DNA of 64,000 nucleotides from Lucinisca nassula. Lineage: Eukaryota > Mollusca > Bivalvia > Lucinida > Lucinidae. Below, in pieces: positions 1-13,051 of the stretch. The translations under genes and the position numbers were made by a program. Where the stretch lies: contig OY757010.1 in NCBI GenBank assembly GCA_963580285.1, positions 210,150,138-210,214,137 of the forward strand, written 5' to 3'. Below the pieces are notes generated by a model. It was not told the origin of the DNA. It did not search any database and worked only from the letters and a program-made list of their open reading frames with translations. Numbering within the stretch: the stretch's first letter is position 1; every line of letters begins with the position of its first letter.

Positions 1-459
1 AATTTCCGTACACCCAGCAAACAGTGTAGACTATTATCAGATGCTGCATTCTGCGACATCTCATCTAACTCTATACTGTTTGTCAATATCCCACTTTTGG
101 ATGCTAGGCATATATGGGCGAATGCAAAGAAACTGATGTATCACCAATGGTCTTCGAATTTTCATTTTATTTTTGCATTTCACGAAAAAATTACATAGGA
201 AATTTGTCAGAAACACCTTGAAAACCATACAACATATCATTCTAGTGCATTTTGTAGCATGACATTGTTTCACCGAAAACACTGTTTTTGATGTTAACTT
301 TTGTCAAAACAAAACATGTTCATTTTGTAAACAAGTTTAATAGCTTAAGATGAGAAATGTTTTTAAATAAAATTATGCTAAACAGCATGCAAATTCCTTT
401 CTTCAAACATTATTTTAATATCAGACTACAGATTTGGTCAATTTATCAATGACTTCACA
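1..459. other. No recognised feature (PTCD3 intron)
   Basis: AT-rich sequence, with no exon that continues PTCD3 in phase 2 and no repeat I recognise. Confidence 0.6.
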
Positions 460-1045
460 CAGCTGTCACATCATGTTAAGAAGTCTGTGAAATGAACACC
501 ACTCCAAACCCTACTTTATATAGAGAAAATTGGGATTTACAGGGGTACACATTATCATTTCTTATTTCTGTTTTCACATGTTCTTATTTCTGTTCCAAGA
601 CATAGGTTGTGGGTACTCGTTAGGTTAGAACTGCCTCAGTCAGGTGATTCTAATGAGCACTGACAACCTATGTGAGGAAAAATATCACAAATTTTCATTG
701 GAAAAGTAGCCATTTTGGAGATATCATCACGAAAACATGCCTGTATAATTTTGACCCCCTTGAACCCCACTTTTATAAAGTAAAGCTAGGGTTTACAGGA
801 GTAAACCTGATTTTTCTTATTTCTGCTCTAAAATAGAGAATGTGAGTACTCGTTAGATCCACCTCGATCTAAAATATAGAATGTGAGTATCGAGGCGGTT
901 CTAACAAGTACTCACATTCTATATATTAGAGCAGAAATAAGAAAAATATCACAATTTTTCATCAGAAAATTGTCATTTTTAGGTGGTAAATTTACAATGT
1001 ATTTGTATAGGCGTGTTTTCGTAATGTGAAAGAATGCACTATGTC
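460..1045. mobile_element. Two tandem MITEs with CGTTAGAACCGCCTC palindrome
   Basis: Two copies side by side (about 460-775 and 776-1045). Each has the ACCCCACTTTATATAGAG arm, a CATAGGTTGTGGGTACTCGTTAG-type palindrome and an AAAATTTTCATCAGAAAAG arm. Better-preserved copies are at 19050-19330 and 49200-49500. Confidence 0.55.
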
Positions 1046-1102
1046 ACAATGATGTGTTGCAAGAAGATTTTAAGTAAGAATGATTATTTAAGGCTGACTT
1101 AC

Positions 1103-1241
1103 TGCCAGGTAGAAACACCGTCTATATCTTTTGGTCTCAGATACATCCTCTCCTCAGGGTACAGTGACTGGGGATCTTCATGGTTATATACACATAATAA
1201 TTCCAGGAAAGACTGAAGAACTGGTGGAGAGGCAACAAGGC
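1103..1241 (-). CDS. PTCD3: PTCD3 internal exon (leftmost in window)
   Basis: 139 nt between an AG acceptor (TATGTTTTAG) and a gtaagt donor. It enters in phase 1 (two bases complete a Gly codon) and leaves in phase 2. It encodes 45 whole codons beginning LVASPPVLQSFLELLC and ending GVSTW, matching the first PPR-like helix of PTCD3, where the family has a conserved L-L-[DE]-L-L-C block and later a G-V-[ST]-W motif. The next exon, expected to carry the first clear PPR, is not in bases 1-1102 and should lie outside the window. Confidence 0.85.
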
Positions 1242-1419
1242 CTAAAACATACCAGTCTCATCATTACAACATATTTTTTCTAAGGCATCTAGGCAGTCTA
1301 ATGTGAGTCTTCTCTGTTCCTTAAAAATTCCAAGACCCTTAAATTTATTTATTTAAATACTGTTAAAAGACACAAACTGACCTGTGTTCAAAAAGTATTC
1401 ACATGAATGCCAGGTTAAA

Positions 1420-3790
1420 ACAAGAGGGCCCTGATTCGCTCACCTGAATGTCACTGTCTCTAGTACATTCTATACTGAGACCAACACATAAAGCAACACA
1501 GATATGGTTAAATTTTCTTGGTAATTTCTGGTGCAGAATAGTCTGGATGACATATGTTGCTGAACTTTCACCAGTGAATGATTTGGTTTCATTGATTTCG
1601 TTTTCTAGAGCATGGTTTGTGGAGGTCGAAACCGATTGGTCAAAACAGTAATTTTGATTCCATGCGGTTTCGGAGACGTCTGGAATGCCAATTTTTCAAG
1701 AATTCCATTTTGAACGATCCCCCAATAAGGAAAGATTATGTGATTTAAAAATGTCTTTCACATAGTCTCAAACTTTAATGAGAAAGTTCTAATGCCTGAC
1801 ATGTTGGCGTTTTTACTGAACATTCCATAGACAACAATAGAAAATTAAATTGGTGACAAATTCCAACAATGGGATTTTTAAATGAAAACCTTGTGAACCC
1901 CTGTTTACTTTTATTGTTGTTGGGTGTTAGGAAACAAAATTCTGTGGAATTATTGCATCAGGGCTCAGAACTGTCTTTGACAAATTCTTAAATTGCCAGT
2001 TGGACCCTTTATGCCATCGTTCCATAATCTCTTGTCTGGAAGCAAAAACATGTAGTCACTTGTGATCAAAAGTAAAGAAAACTTATTGATTAATAACAAT
2101 AAAATTAATCATTACACAAACAATTCACAGCAATATTCTCAGAAAACAATCTTCATTTCAAGTGTACGAATGCATGTCACATGCTGCATTCTTGAAAATC
2201 AAAATGTGTTTCATTCTTAACAAACACCCTAGCTCCAGAATTTGGTTCGTTTCTTGAACAGATTGAAACAGAATGTTAAAAGCAAAGTGCTGCTGGATGC
2301 TTGAACATTGGCCAGTGTTATTATAGAGACGATTCATAGAATATATATACATTCTGCTCATTATTATCAATATGAACCACTGTTGGTTATAACTTTGGGT
2401 CAGTATATTTTGAGCTCTGGTGGCGATCTTGTTCGTCAAAGCAGACCGATCTTAGCTACTTTGGTATGGTGTCACCTAGGCAACATTCCTGTGAAGGTTA
2501 AATCAAATTGACCCAAGGGTTTAGGAGGAGTTTGCATTTGAAGCAAATTTACAATTTTCTATTCTTAGCTCTGGTGGCCAAATTGTTCATCATGAGCTAG
2601 ATAGTTTTAGCTATTTTGGTAGAGGGTCATCTAAGCAACATTCCTACGAAGTTTGAATGAAATTGGCCCAAGGGTACAGGAGGAGTTGTCGTTTGAAGAT
2701 TTTTCTATTTTTAGCTCTGGCGGCCATCTTGTTCATCAGAGCAGCACGATTTTAGCTATTTTTGAAGGCAGTCACCTACATAGCATTCCTGTGAAGGTTG
2801 AATCAAATTGGCCCAATGGTTTAGGAGGAGTTCGCGCTGGATGCAAATTTACGATGTCTTCCTATTTTTAGCTATGGTGGCCATTTTGCTCAGCAGAGCA
2901 GGATAGTTTTAGCTATTTTGGTAGAGGGTCATCTAAGCAACATTCCTATGAAGTTTGAATGAAATTGGCCCAAGGGTACAGGAGGAGTTGTCGTTTGAAG
3001 ATTTTTTTCTATTTTTAGCTCTGGTGGCCATCTTGTTCATCAGAGAGGAATGATTTTAGCTATTTTGGTAGGGAGCCACCTATGTATCATTCCTGTGAAG
3101 TTTGAATAAAATTGACCCATGGGTTAAAGAGGAGTTCGTGTTTGAAGCAAATTTATGATGTTTTTCTATTTTTAGCTCTGGTGGTTCATCGGACTGGGAT
3201 TGTTTTAGCTATTTTGGTAAAGGGCCATCTAAGCAACATTCCCATGAAGTATGAATGACATTGGCCAAAGGGTACGGGAGTAATTTTTGATTGGAATGCT
3301 TTTAGCCATTTTGGTAGGGAGTCACCTGGGCAATATTCCTGTGAAGTTTGAATCCAATTGGGGCAATGGTTTGGAGGAGTTCGCTTTTGAAGCAAATTTA
3401 CGATGTTTTTCTATTTTTAGCTCTGACAGCCATTTCGCTCATCAGAGCGCAACCATTTTAGCTATTTTGATTGAGAGTCATCTAAGCAACATTCCTGTGA
3501 AGTTGGAATGAAATTGGCCCAAGTGTACAGGAGGAGTTAGCGTTTAAAAGATTTTTTTCTATTTTTAGCTCTGGTGGCCATCTTGTTTACAGGAGCAGAA
3601 CGATTTTACCTATTTTGGTAGGGAGCCACCTAGGCAACATTCGTGTGAAGTTTTAATCCAATTGGCACAAGGGTTTATGAGGAGTTCGCATTTAAAGCAA
3701 ATTGTTGACGACGCATGATGCACACCGCACAATTGACATTGTCTGTTCACAATAGCTCACCATGAGCACTTCATGCTCAGGTGAGCTAAA
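1420..3790 (+). mobile_element. Helentron-like element (GCTCACC family), ~7 central repeats
   Basis: Head ACAAGAGGGCCCTGATTCGC then TCACCTG. The centre is about seven tandem copies of a ~165-bp unit (TTTTTAGCTCTGGTGGCCAT .. GTGAAGTTTGAAT) from 2400 to 3690. The tail hairpin at 3754-3787 pairs AGCTCACCATGAGCA with TGCTCAGGTGAGCT and is followed by AAAA. This is the HINE or 'pearl' layout known from bivalves. Confidence 0.65.
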
Positions 3791-3807
3791 AACAAAACAA
3801 CAAAAAA

Positions 3808-5774
3808 ACAAGAGGGCCATAATGGCCCTGGATCGCTCACCTGATCCATAGAGTAACAAGCGGGCCCCAGGGAGGGCCATTATTGACCCCAGGGTTATAA
3901 TGTGCATAATGCTGAGGGAGGTCTAAAAAGGTGAAGCTTCATACCAAATATCAACTAAGGCTATAATTTGAAAAATCTTGGCAAAGGTCCACTAGATGAA
4001 GCTACACACCAAATATCAAAGACCTGGGCCTTGCAGTTTCAGAGAAGAAGATTTTTTTAAAGATATTCCCTACATAAGCCTATGTAAAACCAAATGGCCC
4101 CGAGGCGGGGGCATTTTTGGCCTCAGGGCTATAATTTAAACAAACTTGATAGAGGTCCACTAGATGAAGCATCACACCAAATATCAAAGACCTGGGCCTT
4201 GCTATTTCAGAGAAGAAGATTTTCAAAGATTATCTCTATATAAGTCTATGTAAAACCATAGGGCCCCGGGGCGGGGGCATTTGCGGCCAGATGGCTATAA
4301 TTTGAACAATCTTGGTAGAGGTCCACTAGATGAAGCTCCATACCAAATATCAAAGACATGGGCCTTGCAGTTTCAGAGAAGAAGATTTTTAAATATTTTC
4401 CTATATAAGTCTATGTAAAACCAAAGGGTCTCGGGGCGGGGCATTTTTGGCCCAAGGGCTATATTATAAACAATCTTGATAGAGGTCAACTAGAAAAAAA
4501 TTCACACCAAATATCAATGCCCTAGGCCTTGTGGTTTCATAGAAGAAGATTTTTAAAGATTTTCCCTATATATGTCTATGTAAAAGCAAAGGGCCATGAG
4601 GCGGAGGCATTTCAGGTCTCAGGGCTATAATTTGAACAATCTTGGTAGAGGTCCACTAGCTGAAGCTTCATATCAAATATCAAAGACCTGGGCCTTGTGG
4701 TTTCAGAGAAGAAGATTTTTCCAGATTTTCCCTATATAAGTGTATGTAAAACCAAAGGGCCCCAGACTGCCCAGAGTGGGGGCATTTTTGGCCCCAGGGC
4801 TATAATTTGAACAATCTTGGTAGAGGTCCACAAGATGAAGCTTCATACCAAATATCAAACACCTGGGTCTTACAGTTTCAGAGAAGAAGATTTTTAAAGA
4901 TTTTTTTCCCCTATATAAACCTGTGTAAAACCAAAGGGCCCCGGGGCCGGGGCATTTTTGGCCCCAGCACAATAATTTGAACAATCTTGGTAGGGGTCTA
5001 CTAGATGAAGCTTCATACCAAATAGCAATGACCTGGGCCTTGCAGTTTCAGAGAAGAAGATTTTTAAAGATTTTCCCTATATAAGCCAATGTAAAACCAA
5101 AAGGCCCCGGGGCGGGGGCATTTTTGGCCCCAGCACTATAATTTGAACAATCTTGGTAGGGGTCCACTACATGAACCTTCATACCAAATATCAAAGACCT
5201 GGGCCTTGCGGTTACAGAGAAGAAGATTTTTAAAGATTTTCCCCTATATAAGCCCATGTAAAACCAAAGGGCCCCGGGGCGGGGACATTTTTGGCCCCAG
5301 CACTATAATTTGAACAATCTTGGTAGGGGTCCACTAGATGAACCTTCATACCAAATATCAAAGACCTGGGCCTTGCCGTTTCAGAGGAGAAGATTTTTAA
5401 AGATTTTCCCTATATAAGCCCATGTAAAACCAAAGGGCCCCAGGGCGGGGGCATTTTTTGCCCCAGCACTATAATTTGAACAATCTTGGTACTGGTCCAC
5501 TAGATGAAGCTTCATACCAAATATCAAAGACCTTGGCCTTGCCGTTTCAGAGAAGAAGATTTTTAAAGTTTTTGGTGAAAAAAAATCTATTTTTGGCTCC
5601 TGTGACCTATATGTGCAATGGACCGTAACCATTTGAACAACTATGAAAGGGGACCACCTAAGGATCATTGCTGTGAAGTTTGGTCAAAATCAAATCAGTG
5701 GTTTAGGAGGAGATGTCGTTTGAAGAAATTGTTTACGCACGGATGACAGACAAAAAGTGATCCTAATATAAAAC
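3808..5774 (+). mobile_element. Helentron-like element (GGGCC head), copy 1
   Basis: Head ACAAGAGGGCCATAATGGCC (a small hairpin) followed by CTGGATCGCTCACCTG. The centre holds tandem ~164-bp units (TTTCAGAGAAGAAGATTTTT .. CCTATATAAG .. GGGCCCCGGGGCGGGGGC). The end region (GAGGAGATGTCGTTTGAAGA, ACGGATGACAGAC) lacks the terminal GCTCACC hairpin and runs straight into the next element head. Its right part is included in the 2,345-bp tandem duplication. Confidence 0.65.
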
Positions 5775-8700
5775 ACAAGAGGGCCATGATGGCCCTGGAT
5801 CGCTCACCTGATCCATAGAGTAACAAGTGGGCCCAGGAAAGGGCCATTATTGACCCCAGGGTTATAATGTGCATAATGTTGAGGGAGGTCTAAAAAGGTG
5901 AAGCTTCATACCAAATATCAACAAAGGCTATAAATTTAACAATCTTGGCAAAGGTCCAGTAATATCTAAGACCTGGTCCTTGCAGTTTCAGAGAAGAAGA
6001 TTTTTTTAAAGATATTCCCTGCATAAGCCTATGTAAAACCAAATTGCCCCGGGGCTAGGTCCACTAGATGAAGCTTCACACCAAATAGACCTGGGCCTTG
6101 CTGTATCAGAGAAAAAGATTTTCAAAGATTATCTCTATATATTATAAGCCTATGTAAAACCAAAGGGCCCGGGTAGAAGTCCACTAGATGAAGCTACATA
6201 CCAAATATCAAAAGCATGGGCCTTGCAGTTTCAGAGAAGCAGATTTTCAAAGACTATCTCTATATAAGTCTTATGTAAAACCAATGGGTCTCGGGCAGGG
6301 GCATTTTTGGCCCAAGGGCTATAATGTGAACAATCTTGATAGAGGTCCACTAAATGACATTTCACACCAAATATCAAAGACCTAGGCGTTGTGGTTTCAC
6401 AGAAGAAGATGTTTAAAGATTTTGACTATATAAGCCTATGTAACACCAAAGGGCCCAAAGGCAGGGACATTTTGGTCCTATGACTATAATTTGAACAATC
6501 TTTGTAGAGGTCCACTAGATGAAGCTTCATACCAAATATGAAAGACCTAGGCCTTATGGTTTCAGAGAAGAAGATTTTTCAAGATTTTCCCTATATAAGT
6601 CTATGTAAAACCAAAGGGCCCCAGAGCGGGGGCATTTTTGGCCCCAGGACTATAATCTGAACAATCTTGTTAGAGATCCACAAGATTAAGCTTCATACCA
6701 AATATCAAAGACCTGGGCCTTGCGGTTTCAGAGAAGAAGATTTTTAAAGATTTTCCCTATATAAGCCCATGTAAAACCAAAGGGCCCCGGGGCGGGGGCA
6801 TTTTTGGCCCCAGCACTATAATTTGAAGGGTCCCCTAGATGAAGCTTCATACCAAATAACAAAGACCTGGGCCTTGCAGTTTAAGAGAAAAAGATTTTTA
6901 AAGATTTTTCCAATATAAGCCAATGTAAAACTAAAGGGCCCCGGGGTTGGGGCATTTTTGGCCCCAGCACTATAATTTGAACAATCTTGGTAGGGGTCCA
7001 CAAGATGAAGCCTCCTACCAAATATCAAAGACCTGGGCCTTGTGGTTTCAGAGAAGAAGATTTTTCCAGATTTTCCCTATATAAGTGTATGTAAAACCAA
7101 AGGGCCCCAGACTGCCCAGAGTGGGGGCATTTTTGGCCCCAGGGCTATAATTTGAACAATCTTGGTAGAGGTCCACAAGATGAAGCTTCATACCAAATAT
7201 CAAACACCTGGGTCTTACAGTTTCAGAGAAGAAGATTTTTAAAGATTTTTTTCCCCTATATAAACCTGTGTAAAACCAAAGGGCCCCGGGGCCGGGGCAT
7301 TTTTGGCCCCAGCACAATAATTTGAACAATCTTGGTAGGGGTCTACTAGATGAAGCTTCATACCAAATAGCAATGACCTGGGCCTTGCAGTTTCAGAGAA
7401 GAAGATTTTTAAAGATTTTCCCTATATAAGCCAATGTAAAACCAAAAGGCCCCGGGGCGGGGGCATTTTTGGCCCCAGCACTATAATTTGAACAATCTTG
7501 GTAGGGGTCCACTACATGAACCTTCATACCAAATATCAAAGACCTGGGCCTTGCGGTTACAGAGAAGAAGATTTTTAAAGATTTTCCCCTATATAAGCCC
7601 ATGTAAAACCAAAGGGCCCCGGGGCGGGGACATTTTTGGCCCCAGCACTATAATTTGAACAATCTTGGTAGGGGTCCACTAGATGAACCTTCATACCAAA
7701 TATCAAAGACCTGGGCCTTGCCGTTTCAGAGGAGAAGATTTTTAAAGATTTTCCCTATATAAGCCCATGTAAAACCAAAGGGCCCCAGGGCGGGGGCATT
7801 TTTTGCCCCAGCACTATAATTTGAACAATCTTGGTACTGGTCCACTAGATGAAGCTTCATACCAAATATCAAAGACCTTGGCCTTGCCGTTTCAGAGAAG
7901 AAGATTTTTAAAGTTTTTGGTGAAAAAAAAATCTATTTTTGGCTCCTGTGACCTATATGTGCAATGGACTGTAACCATTTGAACAACTATGAAAGGGGAC
8001 CACCTAAGGATCATTGCTGTGAAGTTTGGTCAAAATCAAATCAGTGGTTTAGGAGGAGATGTCGTTTGAAGAAATTGTTTACGCACGGATGACAGACAAA
8101 AAGTGATCCTAATATAAAACACAAGAGGGCCATGATGGCCCTGGATCGCTCACCTGATCCATAGAGTAACAAGTGGGCCCAGGAAAGGGCCATTATTGAC
8201 CCCAGGGTTATAATGTGCATAATGTTGAGGGAGGTCTAAAAAGGTGAAGCTTCATACCAAATATCAACAAAGGCTATAAATTTAACAATCTTGGCAAAGG
8301 TCCAGTAATATCTAAGACCTGGTCCTTGCAGTTTCAGAGAAGAAGATTTTTTTAAAGATATTCCCTGCATAAGCCTATGTAAAACCAAATTGCCCCGGGG
8401 CTAGGTCCACTAGATGAAGCTTCACACCAAATAGACCTGGGCCTTGCTGTATCAGAGAAAAAGATTTTCAAAGATTATCTCTATATATTATAAGCCTATG
8501 TAAAACCAAAGGGCCCGGGTAGAGGTCCACTAGATGAAGCTACATACCAAATATCAAAAGCATGGGCCTTGCAGTTTCAGAGAAGCAGATTTTCAAAGAC
8601 TATCTCTATATAAGTCTTATGTAAAACCAATTGGTCTCGGGCAGGGGCATTTTTGGCCCAAGGGCTATAATGTGAACAATCTTGATAGAGGTCCACTAAA

Positions 8701-9370
8701 TGACATTTCACACCAAATATCAAAGACCTAGGCGTTGTGGTTTCACAGAAGAAGATGTTTAAAGATTTTGACTATATAAGCCTATGTAACACCAAAGGGC
8801 CCAAAGGCAGGGACATTTTGGCCCTATGACTATAATTTGAACAATCTTGGTAAAGGTCCACTAGATGAAGCTTCATACCAAATATGAAAGACCTAGGCCT
8901 TATGGTTTCAGAGAAGAAGATTTTTCAAGATTTTCCCTATATAAGCCTATGTAAAACCAAAGGGCCCCAGAGCGGGGGCATTTTTGGCCCCAGGACTATA
9001 ATCTGAACAATCTTGTTAGAGATCCACAAGATTAAGCTTCATACCAAATATCAAAGACCTGGGCCTTGCGGTTTCAGAGAAGAAGATTTTTAAAGATTTT
9101 CCCTATATAAGCCCATGTAAAACCAAAGGGCCCCGGGGCGGGGGCATTTTTGGCCCCAGCACTATAATTTGAAGGGTCCCCTAGATGAAGCTTCATACCA
9201 AATAACAAAGACCTGGGCCTTGCAGTTTAAGAGAAAAAGATTTTTAAAGATTTTTCCAATATAAGCCAATGTAAAACTAAAGGGCCCCGGGGTTGGGGCA
9301 TTTTTGGCCCCAGCACTATAATTTGAACAATCTTGGTAGGGGTCCACAAGATGAAGCCTCCTACCAAATA
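4681..9370. repeat. Recent 2,345-bp tandem duplication
   Basis: Bases 4681-7025 and 7026-9370 are near-identical direct copies (shift 2,345-2,346 bp). Only scattered substitutions and one-base indels are visible, for example ATGGGTCTCG against TTGGTCTCGG in the copies near 6285 and 8631. The homogeneity contrasts with the diverged 164-bp units inside each copy, so the large duplication is much younger than the array. Unequal exchange between repeats is the likely origin. Assembly error is an alternative. Confidence 0.85.
5775..8120 (+). mobile_element. Helentron-like element (GGGCC head), copy 2
   Basis: Same head, ~164-bp central units and hairpin-less tail as the preceding copy. It ends AAGTGATCCTAATATAAAAC directly before the next head. 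Because the unit of the 2,345-bp duplication spans the tail of one element and the head of the next, this copy is a duplication hybrid rather than an independent insertion. Confidence 0.65.
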
Positions 9371-9459
9371 TCAAAGACCTGGGCCTTGCGGTTTCAGAGA
9401 AGAAGATTTTTAAAGATTTTCCCTATATAAGCCCATGTAAAACCAAAAGGCCCAGGGCT

Positions 9460-9460
<1 letters not shown>

Positions 9461-9490
<30 letters not shown>
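9461..9490. repeat. Poly-G tract (30 G)
   Basis: An uninterrupted run of 30 G replaces part of a 164-bp unit (normally GGGGCGGGGGCATTTTTGGC). The following sequence resumes mid-unit at TGAAGCTTCATACC, so about 70 bp of the unit is missing. Confidence 0.9.
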
Positions 9491-9491
<1 letters not shown>

Positions 9492-9494
9492 GAA

Positions 9495-9925
9495 GCTTCA
9501 TACCAAATATCAAAGACATGGGCCTTATGGTTTCAAAGAAGAAAATTTATACAGATTTTCCCTATATAAGCCCATGTTAAACCAAAGGGCCCCAGAGTGG
9601 GGGCATATTTGACCCCAGCACTATAATTTGAACAATCTTGGTAGGGGTCCACTAGATGAAGCTTCATACCAAATATCAAAGACCTAGGCCTTGCGGTTTC
9701 AGAGAAGAAGATTCATACCAAATATCAAAGACATGGGCCTTATGGTTTCAAAGAAGAAAATTTATACAGATTTTCCCTATATAAGCCCATGTTAAACCAA
9801 AGGGCCCCAGAGTGGGGGCATATTTGACCCCAGCACTATAATTTGAACAATCTTGGTAGGGGTCCACTAGATGAAGCTTCATACCAAATATCAAAGACCT
9901 AGGCCTTGCGGTTTCAGAGAAGAAG
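9495..9925. repeat. ~213-bp tandem duplication after the poly-G tract
   Basis: The segment beginning TTCATACCAAATATCAAAGA (9500) recurs at 9713 with shared private variants (AAAATTTATACAG, CATGTTAAACC, CATATTTGACC), so it was duplicated as a block rather than being two ordinary units. Confidence 0.7.
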
Positions 9926-10841
9926 ATTTTTAAAGATTTTCCCTATATAAGCCCATGTAAAACCAAAGGGCCCCGGGGCGGGGGCATTTTTGGCCTCAGC
10001 ACTATAATTTGAACCATCTTGGTAGGGGTCCACTAGATGAAGATTCGTACCAAATATCAAAGACCTGGGCCTTGCGGTTTCAGAGAAGAAGATTTTTAAA
10101 GATTTTCCCTATATAAGCCCATGTAAAACCAAAGGGCCCCGGAGCGGGGGCATATTTGACCCCAGCACTATAATTTGAACAATCTTGGTAAGGGTCCACT
10201 AGATGAAGCTTCATACCAAATATCAAAGACCTGGGCCTTGCAGTTTCAGAGAAGAAGATTTTTAAAGATTTTCCCTATCTAAGCCCATGTAAAACCAAAG
10301 GGCCCCAGAGCGGGGGCATTTTTGGACCCAGCACTATAATTTGAACAATCTTGGTAAGGGTCCACTAGATGAAGCTTCATACCAAATATCAAAGACCTGG
10401 GCCTTGCAGTTTCAGAGAAGATTTTTAAAGATTTTCCCTATCTAAGCCCATGTAAAACCAAAGGGCCCCAGAGCGGGGGCATTTTTGGCCCGAGCACTAT
10501 AATTTGAACAATCTTGGTAGAGGTCCACTAGATGAAGCTTCATACCAAATATCAAAGACCTGGGCCTTGTGGTTTCAGAGAAGAAGATTTTTTAAGTTTT
10601 TGGTGAAAAAAATCTATTTTTCGCTCCTATGACCTAGATGTGCAACGGACCGAAACCATTTGAACAACTTTGAAAGGGGACCACCTAAGGATCATTCCTG
10701 TGAAGTTTGGTCAAAATCCGATCAGTGGTTTAGGAGGAGATGTTGTTTAAAGAATTGTTTACGGACGGACGGACGGACGCACGGACGACGGACGAAAAGT
10801 GATCCCAAAAGCTCACCTCGTCACTACGTGACGGTGAGCTA

Positions 10842-11628
10842 ACAAGAGGGCCATGATGGCCCTGGATCGCTCACCTGATCCATAGAGTAACAAGTGGGAC
10901 CCGGGGAGGGCCATTATTAACCCCAGGGCTATAATGTGCATAATGTTCAGAGACGTCTAAAAAGGTGAAGCTTCATACCAAATATCAACAAAGGCTATAA
11001 TTTGAACAATCTTGGCAAAGGTCCACTAGATATGCTACATACCAAATATCAAAGAACTGGGCCTAACGGTTTCAGAGAAGAAGATTTTTATTAAAGATAT
11101 TCCCTACATAAGCCTATGAAAAACCATATGGCTCTAAAGCAGGGGCATTTTTGGCCTCAGGGCTATAATTTAAACCATCTTGATAGAGGTCCACTAGAGG
11201 AAGCTTCACACCAAATATCAAAGACCATGGCCTTGCTGTTTCAGAAGAAGATTTTTAAGGAATATCTCTATATAAGTCTATGTAAAACCAAAGGGCCCCA
11301 GGTCGGGGGCAGTTTTGGCCCTAGCACTATAATTTGAACAATCTTGGTAGGGGTCCACTAGATGAAGCTTCATATCAAATAGCAAAGACCTGGCCCTTGG
11401 GGTTTCCAAGAAGAAGATTTTTAAAGATTTTCCCCATATAAGCCAATGTAAAACCATAGGGCCCCGGGGCAGTGGCATTTTTAGCCCAAGCACAATAATT
11501 TGAACAATCTTGGTAGGAGTCCACTAGATGAAGCTTCATACCAAATAGCAAAGACCTGGGCCTTGCGGTTTCAGAGAAGAAGATTTTTAAAGATTTTAAG
11601 CCCATTTAAAACCAAAGGGCCCCGAAGT

Positions 11629-11664
<36 letters not shown>

Positions 11665-12487
11665 GAAAGGACCATGGCCTTGTGGGATGAAGCTTCATAC
11701 CAAATATCAAAGACATGGGCCTTGCAGTTTCAGAGAAGAAAATTTTTAAAGATTTTCCCTATATAAGCCCATGTAAAACCAAAGGGCCCGGAGCGGGGGC
11801 ATATTTGACCTCAGCACTATAATTTGAACAATCTTGGTAGGGGTCCCCTAGATGAAGCTCCATACCAAATATCAAAGACCTGGGCCTTAAGGTTTCAGAG
11901 AAGAAGATTTTTAAAGCTCTTCACTATATAAGCCCATGTAAAACCAAAGGGCCCTGGAGCGGGGGCATTTTTGGACCCAGCACTATAATTTGAACAATCT
12001 TCGTAGGGGTCCACTAGATGAAGCTTCATACCAAATATCAAAGACCTGGGCCTTGCGGTTTCAGAGAAGAAGATTTTTAAAGATTTTCCCTATATAAGCC
12101 CATGTAAAACCAAAGGGCCCCGGAGCGGGGGCATTTTTGGCCCCAGCACTATAATTTGAACAATCTTGGTAGGGGTCCACCAGATGAAGCTTCATACCAA
12201 ATATCAAAGACCTGGGCCTTGTGGTTTCAGAGAAGAAGATTTTTTAAGTTTTTGGTCCAAAAAATCTCTTTTTGGCTCCTATGACCTAGATGTGCAACGG
12301 ACCGGAACCATTTGAACAACTTTGAAAGGGGACCACCTAAGGATCATTCCTGTGAAGTTTGGTCAAAATCCGATCAGTGGTTTAGGAGGAGATGTCGTTT
12401 AAAGAATTGTTTACGGACGGACGGACGCACGACGGACGAAAAGTGATCCCAAAAGCTCACCTCGTCACTACGTGACGGTGAGCTAAA
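10842..12487 (+). mobile_element. Helentron-like element (GGGCC head), copy 4, complete tail
   Basis: It abuts the previous element head-to-tail. It has the same head, ~164-bp units, a 35-G tract at 11629-11663, an ACGG run and a terminal palindrome at 12454-12484 identical to that of copy 3. Confidence 0.7.
11629..11663. repeat. Poly-G tract (35 G)
   Basis: A second G run at the same position of the 164-bp unit as the one at 9461, again followed by loss of part of the unit (GAGAAAGGACCATGGCC then TGAAGCTTCATACC). Confidence 0.9.
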
Positions 12488-13051
12488 AAAACTGAGCTAC
12501 TGAGCCCATTTCTTAAAAGCTAATGAAATAGCATGTCAAAAAAAATAATAACCTTATGGCTGAAAAATTATGTGAGTATCTTTTGCGCTGTGATAGCTAC
12601 TCACATCTCTTTAAGCAAAAACCTCATTGACAATGAAAGGAGAGTGCATGACCAAACCTAGTGTTTTAGCAAAGGAGACTCAGATTAACACGCACATCTG
12701 TCTGATCAGAGTCTTTGCAGATGCTTGAGCCTTCTGCAGCCTCTGGGCTATCCCAAGATCAAATAATGAAGACTCTGACCAGGACTTTGGTTACAGACCT
12801 TTTTTATACTCAACTCACTTGAGCATGAAATGTATCCCGCTCATAAATTTTAAAATGGCAACAAATGTTGGCATTTTAAAATTTGAGTACGATAAATGAC
12901 ATTCTGTGCTGATCTGAGCATGAAAATTGCTCTTTTGTTTGTATTTAATAGTTATGAGCACAACAAATTTCATGCACAGCTGAGTTGAGCATGAAAAAAG
13001 TTTTCTAACCTCGAGGCCATGACACACAGGCTGATCTTAGTCTTCACTGGT
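12488..13051. other. No recognised feature (PTCD3 intron)
   Basis: Non-coding by inspection. Short GAGCATGAAAT-type direct repeats occur at 12820-13000 (four loose copies of TGAGCATGAAA), perhaps an eroded tandem repeat. Confidence 0.5.

Larger units (their letters stand above)
8121..10841 (+). mobile_element. Helentron-like element (GGGCC head), copy 3, complete tail
   Basis: Head ACAAGAGGGCCATGATGGCC. It has the longest central array in this block, an ACGG microsatellite (10761-10790) and the terminal palindrome at 10810-10840 (AGCTCACCTCGTCAC-TA-CGTGACGGTGAGCT, near-perfect). The tail arm GCTCACC is also present just inside the head, as in Helentron subterminal inverted repeats. A 30-G tract interrupts the array at 9461. 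Confidence 0.7.

Noticed and set aside
4703..9374. Repeated minus-strand open frames of 65-95 codons (GAKNAP.PGPFGFT)
   Set aside because: They follow the 164-bp repeat exactly, end at unit borders and have no independent coding signal.
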